Of a DNA stretch of 64,000 bases, positions 16,744 to 25,243 are shown piece by piece. The position numbers were made by a program, and so were the translations under genes. The notes below the pieces were generated by a model. It did not search any database, was not told the origin of the DNA, and saw only the letters and a list, made by a program, of their open reading frames with translations. How positions within the stretch are numbered: the first letter of the stretch is position 1; every line of letters begins with the position of its first letter. Source of the DNA: Sulfurimicrobium sp964384915 (GTDB lineage Bacteria; Pseudomonadota; Gammaproteobacteria; Burkholderiales; Sulfuricellaceae); NCBI GenBank assembly GCA_964384915.1, contig CAYLMA010000001.1, forward strand, positions 186,001 to 250,000, written 5' to 3'.

Positions 16744-17076
16744 ATGGGATACATCGTAAACGGCACTGAACTGGAAGTGGACGATGACGGCTTTCTGCTG
16801 GAACCGGACTATAGCGATGAAGTGGTGAATGTCATCGCTGAAGCCGAAGGCCTCAAGCTGACCGATGAGCACTGGATGGTGGTCAACTACATGCGCACCA
16901 AGTACAAGGAAGATGGCCAGACTCCCAACTTCCGCAATATGTGCAAGGACTTCGATGCCGATCACCCTGGCACTGACTGGAAAAAACACCTGTATGTCTT
17001 GTTCCCGATGCAGCCGAACCGCCAGTCCGCCAAAGTAGCCGGCCTGCCGAAACCGTTTGGAAAAGGCGGTTACTAA
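16744..17076 (+). CDS. rspA: RspA-type DsrC/TusE-family protein lacking both redox cysteines
   Basis: 110 residues, colinear with DsrC along the whole length (MGYIVNGTELEVDDDGFL, LTDEHWMVVNYMR, and the C-terminal AKVAGLPKPFGKGGY). The two DsrC cysteines are replaced: the position of Cys98 is Ala96 and the penultimate-cysteine region reads GKGGY. Its only cysteine is Cys67. Members without both cysteines have been called RspA (regulatory sulfur-related proteins). It cannot carry sulfur in the DsrC way, so a regulatory or competitor role is inferred. A clear ribosome site (AAGGAG) precedes the ATG. It is 46 bases from the Cas6-like gene. Confidence 0.88.
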   Translation: MGYIVNGTELEVDDDGFLLEPDYSDEVVNVIAEAEGLKLTDEHWMVVNYMRTKYKEDGQTPNFRNMCKDFDADHPGTDWKKHLYVLFPMQPNRQSAKVAGLPKPFGKGGY

Positions 17077-17087
17077 AAAGCTGCAAA

Positions 17088-17140
17088 TTTCCGGGTTCCG
17101 GGTTTCGGGTTAAACTACGGAATCCGGAACCAGGAACCCC
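17088..17140 (+). repeat. Inverted repeat between rspA and sulfurtransferase gene
   Basis: Tandem CGGGTT-type units on the left (three near copies) face CCGGAACC and AGGAACCC on the right, giving a GGTTCCGG/CCGGAACC stem with a loop of about 20 bases. It could be a small intergenic repeat element or a processing hairpin; there is no U-tract. Confidence 0.5.
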
Positions 17141-17143
17141 TCC

Positions 17144-17992
17144 ATGAAATTTTCCACCCTCGTCAGTGCAGCGCAACTGGCGCAACACCTGAATGATCCG
17201 GACTGGATTATTTTTGATTGCCGCTTCACTCTGAGCACCCCCGACTCAGGCTGCCACGCCTATCTGGCAGGACATATACCCGGTGCGCGTTATGCCCACC
17301 TCAATGACGACCTATCCTCTGATGTAACGCCAAGCAGCGGTCGACACCCCTTGCCAGACTCGCGACTTCTGGCACAAAAACTGGGACAGTGGGGCGTGGA
17401 TGGCAACAAACAGGTTGTCGTTTATGACGACAGCTTCGGCTCCATGGCTAGTCGCATGTGGTGGCTTTTGCGCTGGCTCGGACATGAATCCGTCGCCCTG
17501 CTCGATGGCGGAATTCAGCGCTGGATTCGCGACGGACACCCGATGACGGCCGAATTGCCGGCAGTCACTCCGACAGAGTTCGTGGCTCATCCTGACAGCA
17601 GCATGTGGGTTGACGCGAACTGCATCGAAGAAGCGCTGCGCAGCGACAAGTGCCTGATCATTGATGCCCGCTCCGAAGAACGCTTCAGTGGCGAGCGCGA
17701 AGTGCTGGACAAAGTCGCAGGCCATATTCCGGGCAGTATCAATTACCCTTTCGAAGACAACCTCGACATGGGCGGCACCTATATGTCGGCAGAAGAGCTC
17801 CGGGAAGCCTATCTCGACCTGCTGAAAGGCGTCGAGCCACATCGTGTGGTGCATATGTGCGGATCCGGCGTCACCGCATGCCATAGCGTAATCGCCATGG
17901 AACATGCCGGCCTCAAGGGCACACGACTTTACCCCGGCTCCTGGAGTGAATGGATTACAGACCCCGGCAGACCGGTCGAAACAGGCGAATAG
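17144..17992 (+). CDS. sseA: Two-domain sulfurtransferase (mercaptopyruvate/thiosulfate type)
   Basis: 282 residues with two rhodanese domains. The N-terminal inactive domain spans about 1-135 (AYLAGHIPGARYAHLNDDLS), the catalytic domain 155-280 with Cys239 in the active-site loop CGSGVTA. A CGSGVT loop is typical of 3-mercaptopyruvate sulfurtransferases, while classical thiosulfate sulfurtransferases have CRKGVT, so the preferred donor is probably mercaptopyruvate or a persulfide. No signal peptide, so cytoplasmic. It may feed persulfide sulfur to the DsrEFH relay; that link is inferred from the neighbourhood. Confidence 0.88.
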   Translation: MKFSTLVSAAQLAQHLNDPDWIIFDCRFTLSTPDSGCHAYLAGHIPGARYAHLNDDLSSDVTPSSGRHPLPDSRLLAQKLGQWGVDGNKQVVVYDDSFGSMASRMWWLLRWLGHESVALLDGGIQRWIRDGHPMTAELPAVTPTEFVAHPDSSMWVDANCIEEALRSDKCLIIDARSEERFSGEREVLDKVAGHIPGSINYPFEDNLDMGGTYMSAEELREAYLDLLKGVEPHRVVHMCGSGVTACHSVIAMEHAGLKGTRLYPGSWSEWITDPGRPVETGE

Positions 17993-18087
17993 GGAGCGGC
18001 ACTCATTGAGACGCTGTTTGTTTTTGCAGCTTCTGGCTGCTGAACACTATTGCGCCGCCCCGATAACTATTGAAACAGGCTTAAAAA

Positions 18088-18663
18088 ATGGCAATTCGAG
18101 TTAAAAGCAAATGGCACACACGGGGGGCCCCCAAGACCCCGCACCAAGTAGCGACCGTAATTGCATCCCTGATTTTCCGGGTGGCCGAGGAAAAAGTCAC
18201 CCACATGCAACAGGATGATTTCGAAATCAGTTCCACGGAACAGGGGTTTGCAATGATCGCCGAGTATCTCGCCTTCCTCGTCCAATACACTGACCGCTTC
18301 GTTTACCAGCGAGTGGATGACGAATACCGCAGCGACCTCATCAACATCATGGTCAAGCGTCTGGCAGAGATTCTCGAAGACAACCAGATTGCCTTCATGG
18401 GCCCATCACCGGACAGTTACCAGAAGCGTTTCATCAGCCTGCTCGTTGAACGTCTGGCTGAATATGCTACCTTCGACTACGAAGAAGGCGAACCAAACTA
18501 TTCCTGCCGCCGCTACCTCGGTGGCAAAATCCTCGAGCATATGCCCAAGCGCGATCACTCCTGGACCATTGACCAGGTCGTTGAAATCGAGGTGCCCAAT
18601 GCCCTGACGTTGGTCAGGAGAGGCCTGGACGGCCTGTTCGCTGAAGGTTCCGGCACGCTGTGA
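18088..18663 (+). CDS. Conserved-looking protein of unknown function
   Basis: 191 residues, no signal peptide or membrane span. The start is basic (MAIRVKSKWHTRGAPKTPHQ), followed by a mostly helical protein with the segments VASLIFRVAEEKVTHMQQDD and FVYQRVDDEYRSDLINIMVK, then SCRRYLGGKILEHM. It ends 17 bases before birA. I do not recognise a family; the absence of low-complexity sequence and good codon use support a real gene. Confidence 0.7.
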   Translation: MAIRVKSKWHTRGAPKTPHQVATVIASLIFRVAEEKVTHMQQDDFEISSTEQGFAMIAEYLAFLVQYTDRFVYQRVDDEYRSDLINIMVKRLAEILEDNQIAFMGPSPDSYQKRFISLLVERLAEYATFDYEEGEPNYSCRRYLGGKILEHMPKRDHSWTIDQVVEIEVPNALTLVRRGLDGLFAEGSGTL

Positions 18664-18679
18664 GATCTTTCCAGCAAGC

Positions 18680-19672
18680 GTGAAAACACTCACTTTCTCC
18701 GTACTGCGACAGCTTTCCAGCAGCGAGTTCAGCTCGGGGGAAGCAATCGCTCGCCAGCTCGGCGTCTCGCGCGGCACTGTCTGGGAGGCGTTGCAGAATC
18801 TGGATCGGCATGGCATCCATATTTTCCGCCTGCCTGGGCGCGGCTATCGTCTGGCCGAGGCAGTGCACTGGCTGGATCGGGAAGAAATCCAGGCCGCACT
18901 GGGCGACAATGCCCGCCTCATCCAGCTCGAAGTGGTGGAGACCGCCGATTCCAGCAACACCACCCTGATGCAAAAAGCCGCCCTCGGGGCAGAGCACGGC
19001 AGTTGCCTGGCGGTGGAACTGCAGACCCGGGGGCGCGGCCGCCGTGGCCGCACATGGCACGCCAGCCTGGGTGGCAGCCTGACCTTTTCCCTGCTGTGGC
19101 GCTTCAACCAGGGCGCCAGCTTCTTGTCTGGACTCAGCCTTGCCGTCGGCGTGGGGCTGATGCGCGCATTGGAACAGGCAGGCATCCGCGGCGCCTACCT
19201 CAAATGGCCGAACGACGTATTGCATGGCCGGCAAAAACTGGCTGGCATCCTGATCGAACTGCAAGGCGACATGCTCGGCCCCAGCGCGGCCGTGATCGGC
19301 ATTGGCCTCAACCTGAAACTGGCCGAACCGGCCAGGGCGAATATTGATCAGGCAGCAACCGACATCGCCGCGATCCATCCCGAATTACCCGGCCGCAACC
19401 ACCTGTTGGCGCTCATCCTGAACCATCTCAGCGGCGTGCTGCAGCAATTCGAAGCCGAGGGATTCGGCGGATTGCGCCAGGAGTGGAGCCGCCACCATTT
19501 CTACCACGACCAGCCGGTGCGCATGCTGCTGCCCGATGGCAGTGAATACCACGGCACGGTGACCGGCGTGGCGGAAGATGGCGCCTTGCTGGTGCATGGC
19601 GCGGACGGAGAGCGCCGCTTCACCGCGGGGGAAATCAGCATGCGGAGCGACTTCGAGCAGGTACCGGTGTGA
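18680..19672 (+). CDS. birA: BirA, biotin-protein ligase and biotin repressor
   Basis: 330 residues. A winged-helix domain (residues 1-65, GEAIARQLGVSRGTVWEALQ) precedes the ligase domain with the biotinyl-AMP loop GRGRRGRTW near residue 117 and KWPNDVL near 175, and an SH3-like C-terminal domain. It attaches biotin to acetyl-CoA carboxylase and, because it keeps the DNA-binding domain, may repress biotin genes. Translation starts with GTG. The end overlaps coaX by GTGA. Confidence 0.95.
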   Translation: MKTLTFSVLRQLSSSEFSSGEAIARQLGVSRGTVWEALQNLDRHGIHIFRLPGRGYRLAEAVHWLDREEIQAALGDNARLIQLEVVETADSSNTTLMQKAALGAEHGSCLAVELQTRGRGRRGRTWHASLGGSLTFSLLWRFNQGASFLSGLSLAVGVGLMRALEQAGIRGAYLKWPNDVLHGRQKLAGILIELQGDMLGPSAAVIGIGLNLKLAEPARANIDQAATDIAAIHPELPGRNHLLALILNHLSGVLQQFEAEGFGGLRQEWSRHHFYHDQPVRMLLPDGSEYHGTVTGVAEDGALLVHGADGERRFTAGEISMRSDFEQVPV

Positions 19673-20385
19673 GCATTCTCGCCGTGGATGCCGGGAACAC
19701 CCGCACCAAATGGGCACGGTACGCCCACGGTGCATGGCAGGAACAGGGCTGGACGCCGACTGCGCAGCCGCAATTGAAAGCGCAATGGGCTGGCCTGAAC
19801 ACCCCGGCCAGAATCATCGTTTCAAATGTCGCCGGCACCGCCATCCAGCATGCCATCGACCGCGCCAGCCAGCACTGGGGCGTCTTGCCCCAGTACATAC
19901 GCCCCCTCCGGACACAGTGCGGCGTAAGCAACGGTTACAGCGAAGCAGAGCGTCTCGGCAGCGATCGCTGGGCGGCACTGATCGCGGCGCATCACTTGCA
20001 CCCCGAGCGGGATCTGCTGGTCGTTCAGGCCGGCACAGCCGTGACGATTGACACCATTTCAGCCCGTGGCCATTTTCGGGGCGGCATGATCGTACCCGGG
20101 CTCAAGCTGATGCTGGACGCCTTGGCACGCAGCACAGCCGGGCTGGAACGGCAGGATGGGGAAATCCATGATTTTCCTTGCAACACGGCGGACGGCATGA
20201 TGAGCGGCGCGGCGAACGCCATAGCCGGCGCGGTTGAACGGGGGTTCAGGCAGCTTGCGGCACGCCCCCTGTGTTTGATCAGCGGCGGGGATGCGGATAT
20301 CCTGCTGCCTTTACTGGCCATTCCCGTCCAGAAAACCGATCAACTGGTGCTGGAAGGCTTGCTCCGGATTGCCCTAGAAACCTGA
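19669..20385 (+). CDS. coaX: CoaX, type III pantothenate kinase
   Basis: 238 residues. ASKHA-type phosphate motif DAGNTRTKWAR at the start, GSDRWAALIAAH and the second phosphate motif QAGTAVTIDTI in the middle, and GGMIVPGLKLM near residue 140 are all as in CoaX. It catalyses the first step of coenzyme A synthesis. The gene is coupled to birA by the GTGA overlap, the usual arrangement in Betaproteobacteria; coaD lies elsewhere in the window. Confidence 0.95.
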   Translation: MSILAVDAGNTRTKWARYAHGAWQEQGWTPTAQPQLKAQWAGLNTPARIIVSNVAGTAIQHAIDRASQHWGVLPQYIRPLRTQCGVSNGYSEAERLGSDRWAALIAAHHLHPERDLLVVQAGTAVTIDTISARGHFRGGMIVPGLKLMLDALARSTAGLERQDGEIHDFPCNTADGMMSGAANAIAGAVERGFRQLAARPLCLISGGDADILLPLLAIPVQKTDQLVLEGLLRIALET

Positions 20386-20398
20386 AAGAAGGTAAGAA

Positions 20399-21334
20399 AT
20401 GAACACATTGATTTGCGGATCGCTGGCCTACGACAGCATTATGGTATTTCCAGACCAGTTCAAGAACCACATTCTGCCGGAGCAGATACACATCCTGAAC
20501 GTCGCCTTCCTGGTGCCGGAAATGCGGCGCGAGTTCGGCGGCTGCGCCGGCAACATCGCCTACAACCTCAAGCTGCTGAACGGAAAACCCCTCATCATGG
20601 CCGCCGTGGGCGATGATTTCGAGCCCTATTCCCAGCGCCTGGAAAAACTGGGCCTGGACCAGACCCACGTGCGCCGCGCACCCGGTTCCTATACCGCGCA
20701 GGCCTTCATCACCACGGACCTGGACGACAACCAGATCACGGCCTTCCACCCCGGCGCGATGAGCTTCTCCCATCTCAATCATGTGCACGATGCCAGCAAC
20801 GTTGCATTGGGCATCGTCGCCCCCGACGGCCGCGATGGCATGCTGCAGCACGCGCGCGAATTTCATGAAAAAGGCGTGCCTTTCGTCTTCGACCCGGGCC
20901 AGGGCTTGCCCATGTTCAACGGCGAGGAATTGATGAACTTCGTCGCCCTGGCGGACTACGTCGCCCTCAACGACTACGAGGCCAAGCTGCTGCAGGAACG
21001 TACCGGCAAGAGCCTGGAGCAGTTGGCGCAAAACGTGCGCGCCCTGGTCGTGACCCTGGGCGCAAAAGGGTCGATGATCTACAGCGATGGAAAAGTGCTG
21101 GAAATCCCCTGCGTAGAAGCCGATCAGGTGACCGACCCGACCGGTTGCGGCGACGCCTACCGCGCGGGTTTGCTCTACGGCATCGTCAACGGCATGGATT
21201 GGGAAACCACCGGGCGCCTTGCCGCGCTCATGGGCGCGCTCAAGATTGCCAGCCGCGGCGGACAGAACCATGTCCACACCCGCGATGAAATCCTCAACCG
21301 CTACCGCGAGCAATTCGGCACGAATCTGGAGTGA
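20399..21334 (+). CDS. PfkB-family carbohydrate/nucleoside kinase
   Basis: 311 residues. The N-terminal PfkB signature region GGCAGNIAYNLKLLN and C-terminal signature DPTGCGDAYRAG with catalytic Asp are present. The overall sequence (start MNTLICGSLAYDSIMVF, and GVPFVFDPGQGLPMF) resembles the adenosine-kinase-like group of PfkB proteins. The substrate is not predictable. It lies 13 bases after coaX and its stop overlaps the GTG start of the acyltransferase gene. Confidence 0.88.
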   Translation: MNTLICGSLAYDSIMVFPDQFKNHILPEQIHILNVAFLVPEMRREFGGCAGNIAYNLKLLNGKPLIMAAVGDDFEPYSQRLEKLGLDQTHVRRAPGSYTAQAFITTDLDDNQITAFHPGAMSFSHLNHVHDASNVALGIVAPDGRDGMLQHAREFHEKGVPFVFDPGQGLPMFNGEELMNFVALADYVALNDYEAKLLQERTGKSLEQLAQNVRALVVTLGAKGSMIYSDGKVLEIPCVEADQVTDPTGCGDAYRAGLLYGIVNGMDWETTGRLAALMGALKIASRGGQNHVHTRDEILNRYREQFGTNLE

Positions 21335-22140
21335 GCGCGCGCCCCACCTCCCGCCTGGTGCGCGTGTGGCGCGTGGTCCGCCTCGCGCTGCACGTTCTGC
21401 GCGGACTGTTGACTGCCGCCATCGTGCTGCAGTGGGGCTCGCCCCGTCTGCGCCTCGCGCTCACCCGGGAATGGTCGCGCAGCCTGCTGGTGCTCTTGGG
21501 GGTGCGGCTCACCATCCGCGGCGAACCCCTGAACGAGGCCAGCCACAATGTAATGGTGGTTGCAAACCACGTTTCCTGGCTCGACATTTACATCCTCAAC
21601 GCAGCGTGGCCGGCACGCTTCGTTTCCAAAGCCGAGGTGCGCAACTGGCCGGTGGTGGGCTGGCTGGCGGAAGTAACAGGCACACTTTTCCTGGAACGGA
21701 GCAAGCGGCGTGACACCGCGCGCATCAACAACGTCATCACCGCGGCGCTGAAGCAAGGCGACTGTGTGGCCTTCTTCCCTGAAGGCACCACCACCGACGG
21801 CACCCGCCTCCTGCCTTTCCTCGCCTCCCTGTTGCAGCCTGCAATCGACGCCGAAGCGGAACTGCGCCCAGTCGCGCTCCGCTATCTCAACGCCGATGGC
21901 AGCATCAACACCCGGGCCGCCTACTATGACGACATGTCGATGCTGGATTCCTTGCGCAACATTCTGGCGCAGCGCGAAATCCGGGCCGAACTGCATTTTC
22001 TCGCCCCCATTGCCTGCGCCCACAAAACCCGCAGGGAACTGGCGCGGCAATCGGAAGCCGCTATTTCCAGCGCTTTGAACCTGGCAAACCCGCACAGGAT
22101 ACCTGAAACACCTGTCGGTCTTCCAGGCGCAGGGCGGTAA
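21331..22140 (+). CDS. PlsC-like 1-acyl-glycerol-3-phosphate acyltransferase
   Basis: 269 residues, GTG start overlapping the kinase stop. The N-terminus has a membrane segment (about 12-45). Acyltransferase motif I is NHVSWLDIY (HX4D), motif III is FFPEGTTTDGTRLLPF and the motif IV proline region follows. It probably acylates lysophosphatidic acid in phospholipid synthesis, at the inner membrane. The last 80 bases overlap the convergent apaH gene, an unusually long overlap that could mean a shorter true C-terminus is not possible because the frame is open to the stop. Confidence 0.88.
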   Translation: MSARPTSRLVRVWRVVRLALHVLRGLLTAAIVLQWGSPRLRLALTREWSRSLLVLLGVRLTIRGEPLNEASHNVMVVANHVSWLDIYILNAAWPARFVSKAEVRNWPVVGWLAEVTGTLFLERSKRRDTARINNVITAALKQGDCVAFFPEGTTTDGTRLLPFLASLLQPAIDAEAELRPVALRYLNADGSINTRAAYYDDMSMLDSLRNILAQREIRAELHFLAPIACAHKTRRELARQSEAAISSALNLANPHRIPETPVGLPGAGR

Positions 22141-22888
22141 GCTCGCCGCTCCACAGGCAGCCGCTGTCGAGCGCCACCAGATTGGAGCGTTGCATCAGCC
22201 CCAGCGCCGACCAGTGGCCGAAAAGAATGGTGACATCGGCACTGGCGCGCCCTGGCACCTCAAACCACGGCACCAGTTCCGCCGGCTGGCTGCCGAGTGG
22301 CCCCTTGTGCGCGAAATCAATGGTTCCATCCGCGGTGCAGAAGCGCAGACGGCTCATGGCATTGGTAATCAGGCGCAGACGGCTCATGCCATGCAAGTCA
22401 TCGCGCCACTGGCGCGGCTCGTTGCCGTACATGCGCTCGAGGAAATCACGGTAATTCTTGCCACGCAATGCCGACTCGACTTCTCCTGCCAGCGCCAGCG
22501 CCTGTTCGGGCGTCCATTGCGGCAAAAGGCCGGCATGCACCAGGAAATAGTCTTCCTCCCGGTAAGCCAGCGGCTGCTGGCGCAGCCAGTGCAGCAACTT
22601 ATCACGATCGGGCGCCTGCAGCACGTCCTGGATGGTATCGCTGCGATGCAGCGGCACGAAGCCTTCCGCAACCGCCAGGGTGTGCAGGTCATGGTTGCCC
22701 AGCACAGTGACCAGCGCATCGCCCAGACCCATCGCCCAGCGCAGGATGGCGGCGGACCCCGTGCCGCGATTGATCAGGTCGCCGACCAGCCAGATCTTGT
22801 CCTTTCTGGTGTCGAACTCAATGTGCTCAAGCAGTTTTTCAAGCGCGGCGTGGCAACCCTGCAGATCGCCGATAGCATAAGTGGGCAT
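22061..22888 (-). CDS. apaH: ApaH, symmetrical Ap4A hydrolase
   Basis: 275 residues. Metallophosphatase motifs are GDLQGC (residues 7-12), VGDLINRG and LGNHDLH, with later FFLVHAGLLPQW and FGHWSALG. It cleaves diadenosine tetraphosphate to two ADP and also removes Np4 caps from RNA. The length matches the family. Its 3' end overlaps plsC on the opposite strand by 80 bases. It is divergent from the nfeD gene. Confidence 0.96.
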   Translation of the reverse strand: MPTYAIGDLQGCHAALEKLLEHIEFDTRKDKIWLVGDLINRGTGSAAILRWAMGLGDALVTVLGNHDLHTLAVAEGFVPLHRSDTIQDVLQAPDRDKLLHWLRQQPLAYREEDYFLVHAGLLPQWTPEQALALAGEVESALRGKNYRDFLERMYGNEPRQWRDDLHGMSRLRLITNAMSRLRFCTADGTIDFAHKGPLGSQPAELVPWFEVPGRASADVTILFGHWSALGLMQRSNLVALDSGCLWSGELTALRLEDRQVFQVSCAGLPGSKRWK

Positions 22889-22936
22889 GGAGCATAAATT
22901 TTGTTAAGGTGTACCGTCATTCTACCGGAGGAAGCA

Positions 22937-23374
22937 ATGGAAATCGCGTGGTGGCACTGGATTGCGGGCGGCTTGCTGCTGGTTCTGTTGGAACTGGCCA
23001 TCTCCTCGTTCTTTATCATCTGGTTCGGCCTGGGCGCACTGCTGGTGGGCTTTTTCATGCTGCTCTTGCCCCTCTCGCTGGCGGCCCAGTTCACCTTGTG
23101 GTCCATTTCCTCCGGCACCATGGTGTTCTTATGGATGCGCTTCTTCAAGAATCCGGACCGCACCAAATCCGGCCTCGCCAAGGAAGCTTTTCTGGGTGAA
23201 ACCGGCATGATCATCCGCGAGGTGACGGAACTGCAAAAAGGCCAGATCCGCTTCCAGAAACCCATTCTGGGCTCTGATACCTGGCCGGTCATCGCCGATG
23301 AAACCATCCCCGCAGGGGAACGGGCACGCATCATCGACGTAATGGGACAAACTCTCAAAGTTGCAAAAAAATAG
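22937..23374 (+). CDS. NfeD-family membrane protein
   Basis: 145 residues. Two or three hydrophobic spans in the first 75 residues (WHWIAGGLLLVLLELAISSF; LSLAAQFTLWSIS), then a soluble OB-fold domain (GETGMIIREVT to IDVMGQTLKVAKK). NfeD proteins pair with SPFH proteins in membrane microdomains, and the next gene encodes one. The start at 22937 has GGAGG eight bases upstream; the open frame extends 12 codons further without a site. Confidence 0.92.
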   Translation: MEIAWWHWIAGGLLLVLLELAISSFFIIWFGLGALLVGFFMLLLPLSLAAQFTLWSISSGTMVFLWMRFFKNPDRTKSGLAKEAFLGETGMIIREVTELQKGQIRFQKPILGSDTWPVIADETIPAGERARIIDVMGQTLKVAKK

Positions 23375-23385
23375 GAGCACCGGCA

Positions 23386-24234
23386 ATGGAACTTACCTTT
23401 TTGGCATTTGTATTCTTCATCTTTGTCGCCGTCACCGTGGCAAAGGGCGTGCGCATCGTGCCGCAGGGCGAGGAATGGGTGGTGGAGCGCCTCGGCAAGT
23501 ACCACACCACCATGCTGCCGGGCCTGCATATCATCATTCCCTACATCGACCGGGTGGCCTACAAGGTGCCCACCAAGGACCTGATCCTCGACATCCCGCA
23601 GCAGGAAGTCATCACCAAGGACAACGCGGTGCTGGTCGTCAACGCCATCGCCTTCGTCAAGGTGACGGACACGCAGAATGCCGTGTATGGCGTCACCAGT
23701 TTCGAAATGGCAATCGTCAACATCATTCAGACCACCTTGCGCTCCATTGTCGGCGAAATGGAGCTGGACCAGGCCTTGTCATCGCGCGAGCAGATCAAGG
23801 TACGCCTCAAGGAATCCATTTCAGACGATGTGGCGGACTGGGGATTGACGCTGAAATCGGTGGAAATCCAGGACATCAAGCCCTCGCCCTCAATGCAGGA
23901 CTCCATGGAGCGCCAGGCCGCAGCGGAACGGGAGCGCAAGGCCACCGTCACCAAGGCCGAGGGCGACAAGCAGGCCGCCATTCTGGAGGCCGAAGCCCGG
24001 CTGGAATCCGCCAAGCGCGATGCGCAAGCCCAGATCGTGCTTGCGCAGGGCGCGGCGGAAGCAATCAAGCGGGTGACCGAATCGATCCCGGACCGCGAAT
24101 TTCCCGCCTATTACCTGCTGGGCGAGAAATACATCCAGGCTATGCGTGAACTGGCCTCGTCCCCTAATAGTAAAACTGTGGTACTGCCAGCTGACATCAT
24201 GCAAACGGTTCAAAACATGTTAGGTAAAAAATAG
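23386..24234 (+). CDS. SPFH-domain stomatin/QmcA-like membrane protein
   Basis: 282 residues. One N-terminal hydrophobic segment (LAFVFFIFVAVTVAKGV), an SPFH/band 7 domain to about residue 180 (VVERLGKYHTTMLPGLHIIIPYID) and an Ala/Glu-rich coiled coil (RQAAAERERKATVTKAEGDKQ...) to the C-terminus. It resembles QmcA, which forms ring-shaped cages and often associates with FtsH. The pair with nfeD supports a membrane-quality role. A bidirectional terminator follows. Confidence 0.93.
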   Translation: MELTFLAFVFFIFVAVTVAKGVRIVPQGEEWVVERLGKYHTTMLPGLHIIIPYIDRVAYKVPTKDLILDIPQQEVITKDNAVLVVNAIAFVKVTDTQNAVYGVTSFEMAIVNIIQTTLRSIVGEMELDQALSSREQIKVRLKESISDDVADWGLTLKSVEIQDIKPSPSMQDSMERQAAAERERKATVTKAEGDKQAAILEAEARLESAKRDAQAQIVLAQGAAEAIKRVTESIPDREFPAYYLLGEKYIQAMRELASSPNSKTVVLPADIMQTVQNMLGKK

Positions 24235-24248
24235 GCGGTCCGAAAACA

Positions 24249-24280
24249 AAAAAACGGCGACACGTGGGACGCCGTTTTTT
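24249..24280 (+). terminator. Rho-independent terminator after the SPFH gene
   Basis: A perfect 11-base inverted repeat AAAAAACGGCG / CGCCGTTTTTT with a ten-base loop, 15 bases past the stop codon. It has A- and T-tracts on both sides, so it can also terminate the gene converging from the right. Confidence 0.9.
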
Positions 24281-24329
24281 GAGCCTGAAAAGCCTTTAGC
24301 GCCGGGAAATGAAATTTCTCTTGGTTCTC

Positions 24330-24737
24330 TCACCAGAAATAAGGCGTTACCCGGGCGCGGCGATTTGAATTTCCCTGCTGGCGCCGGTCAGGCAGACCTC
24401 CCCTGCGGCGTTCGATTCCAGGTTGCAAGGCGATAGCCTCCCTTCTTCTGCGGTCAACATGCCTGCGCCGGTCAGAAGGCTCTCGACGCTCCGCAATAAG
24501 GTGATTATGGACGTGAACAAAATGCGCAGACGGACTCAGCACATGGCGGACGAAATCGATCACATCCGATTCCCGATAGAAAGTTTCTTCCTGCAAGACA
24601 AAAAAGGGAATGCTTGGGGTTCCCAGGCGATCATTCGCAAGCCAAACCAGCGCGGATTTGTTGCGCATCAGGGGTTGAAGCAATGCAGCCACTTCATCCG
24701 CGGTCAACAGCACATGATTATTGTGCGGATCGCTCAT
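24330..24737 (-). CDS. Unknown protein with arginine-rich C-terminus
   Basis: 135 residues. The N-terminal part (MSDPHNNHVLLTADEVAALL to SAHFVHVHNH) looks like a small folded domain; the C-terminal 50 residues are packed with arginine (repeated RRR and DRR units such as PSDRRRHVDRRRREA and IERRRGGLPDRRQ). This suggests nucleic-acid or anionic-membrane binding but nothing more. The start at 24737 has GGAGGG six bases upstream. It is flanked by the terminator on one side and a long non-coding stretch on the other. No family recognised. Confidence 0.65.
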   Translation of the reverse strand: MSDPHNNHVLLTADEVAALLQPLMRNKSALVWLANDRLGTPSIPFFVLQEETFYRESDVIDFVRHVLSPSAHFVHVHNHLIAERREPSDRRRHVDRRRREAIALQPGIERRRGGLPDRRQQGNSNRRARVTPYFW

Positions 24738-25243
24738 GATAAACCCTCCGACTTTCCGTTCCATTCGTCAGATATTGCCTACACATCGTGTTTTGCACAT
24801 TCGCAGTGAAAAGCTTGCACGGACAAACCGATTTCCTTAAATCATGCAGACTGGAAAACACACAGCGAACTTGACAGTATATGCAATCGCCATGCGATAA
24901 ACAAAACATTTTTAATGTCAGCGGCCATGCAATAATTGAAAGCCCTTCTGAGCCCATAGGCACCTTGTCCCTGGACATCTTTACCTTATCAGGCATCTCG
25001 AAAAGGGCTTATCCACTAAGCGCTAAAGTTACAAAGCCACAGTTTGCCGCAGATGGCTGCCACTCCTTTCTGTCTTCTCTCGATGCCGGAAGAAGGGAAT
25101 TACTGGCACATTGGCCATTCAACTCACAACTCCAATAGCGCTTTAAGCAATTCGGGCTCTCACATCCCTTTCAGGCTACGACACACATGACGCGGCAGGT
25201 GCGGAAGAGTAGAATAAGCGTTTGATTAAACTGCTGATTACAA
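24738..25243. other. Non-coding stretch of about 500 bases
   Basis: No convincing gene is seen. A plus-strand frame at 24881-25138 is open for 85 codons but has no ribosome site and an irregular composition. The sequence is more AT-rich than its neighbours between 24780 and 25020. It presumably holds the promoters of the divergent flanking genes; no structured RNA was recognised. Confidence 0.5.

Noticed and set aside
15492..18700. A CRISPR array accompanying the Cas6-like gene
   Set aside because: No direct repeats of 20-40 bases with regular spacers were found in this stretch or noticed elsewhere in the window.
24881..25138. Possible small gene in the 24.8-25.2 kb gap
   Set aside because: No ribosome site, no domain and irregular residue use; reported only as non-coding.
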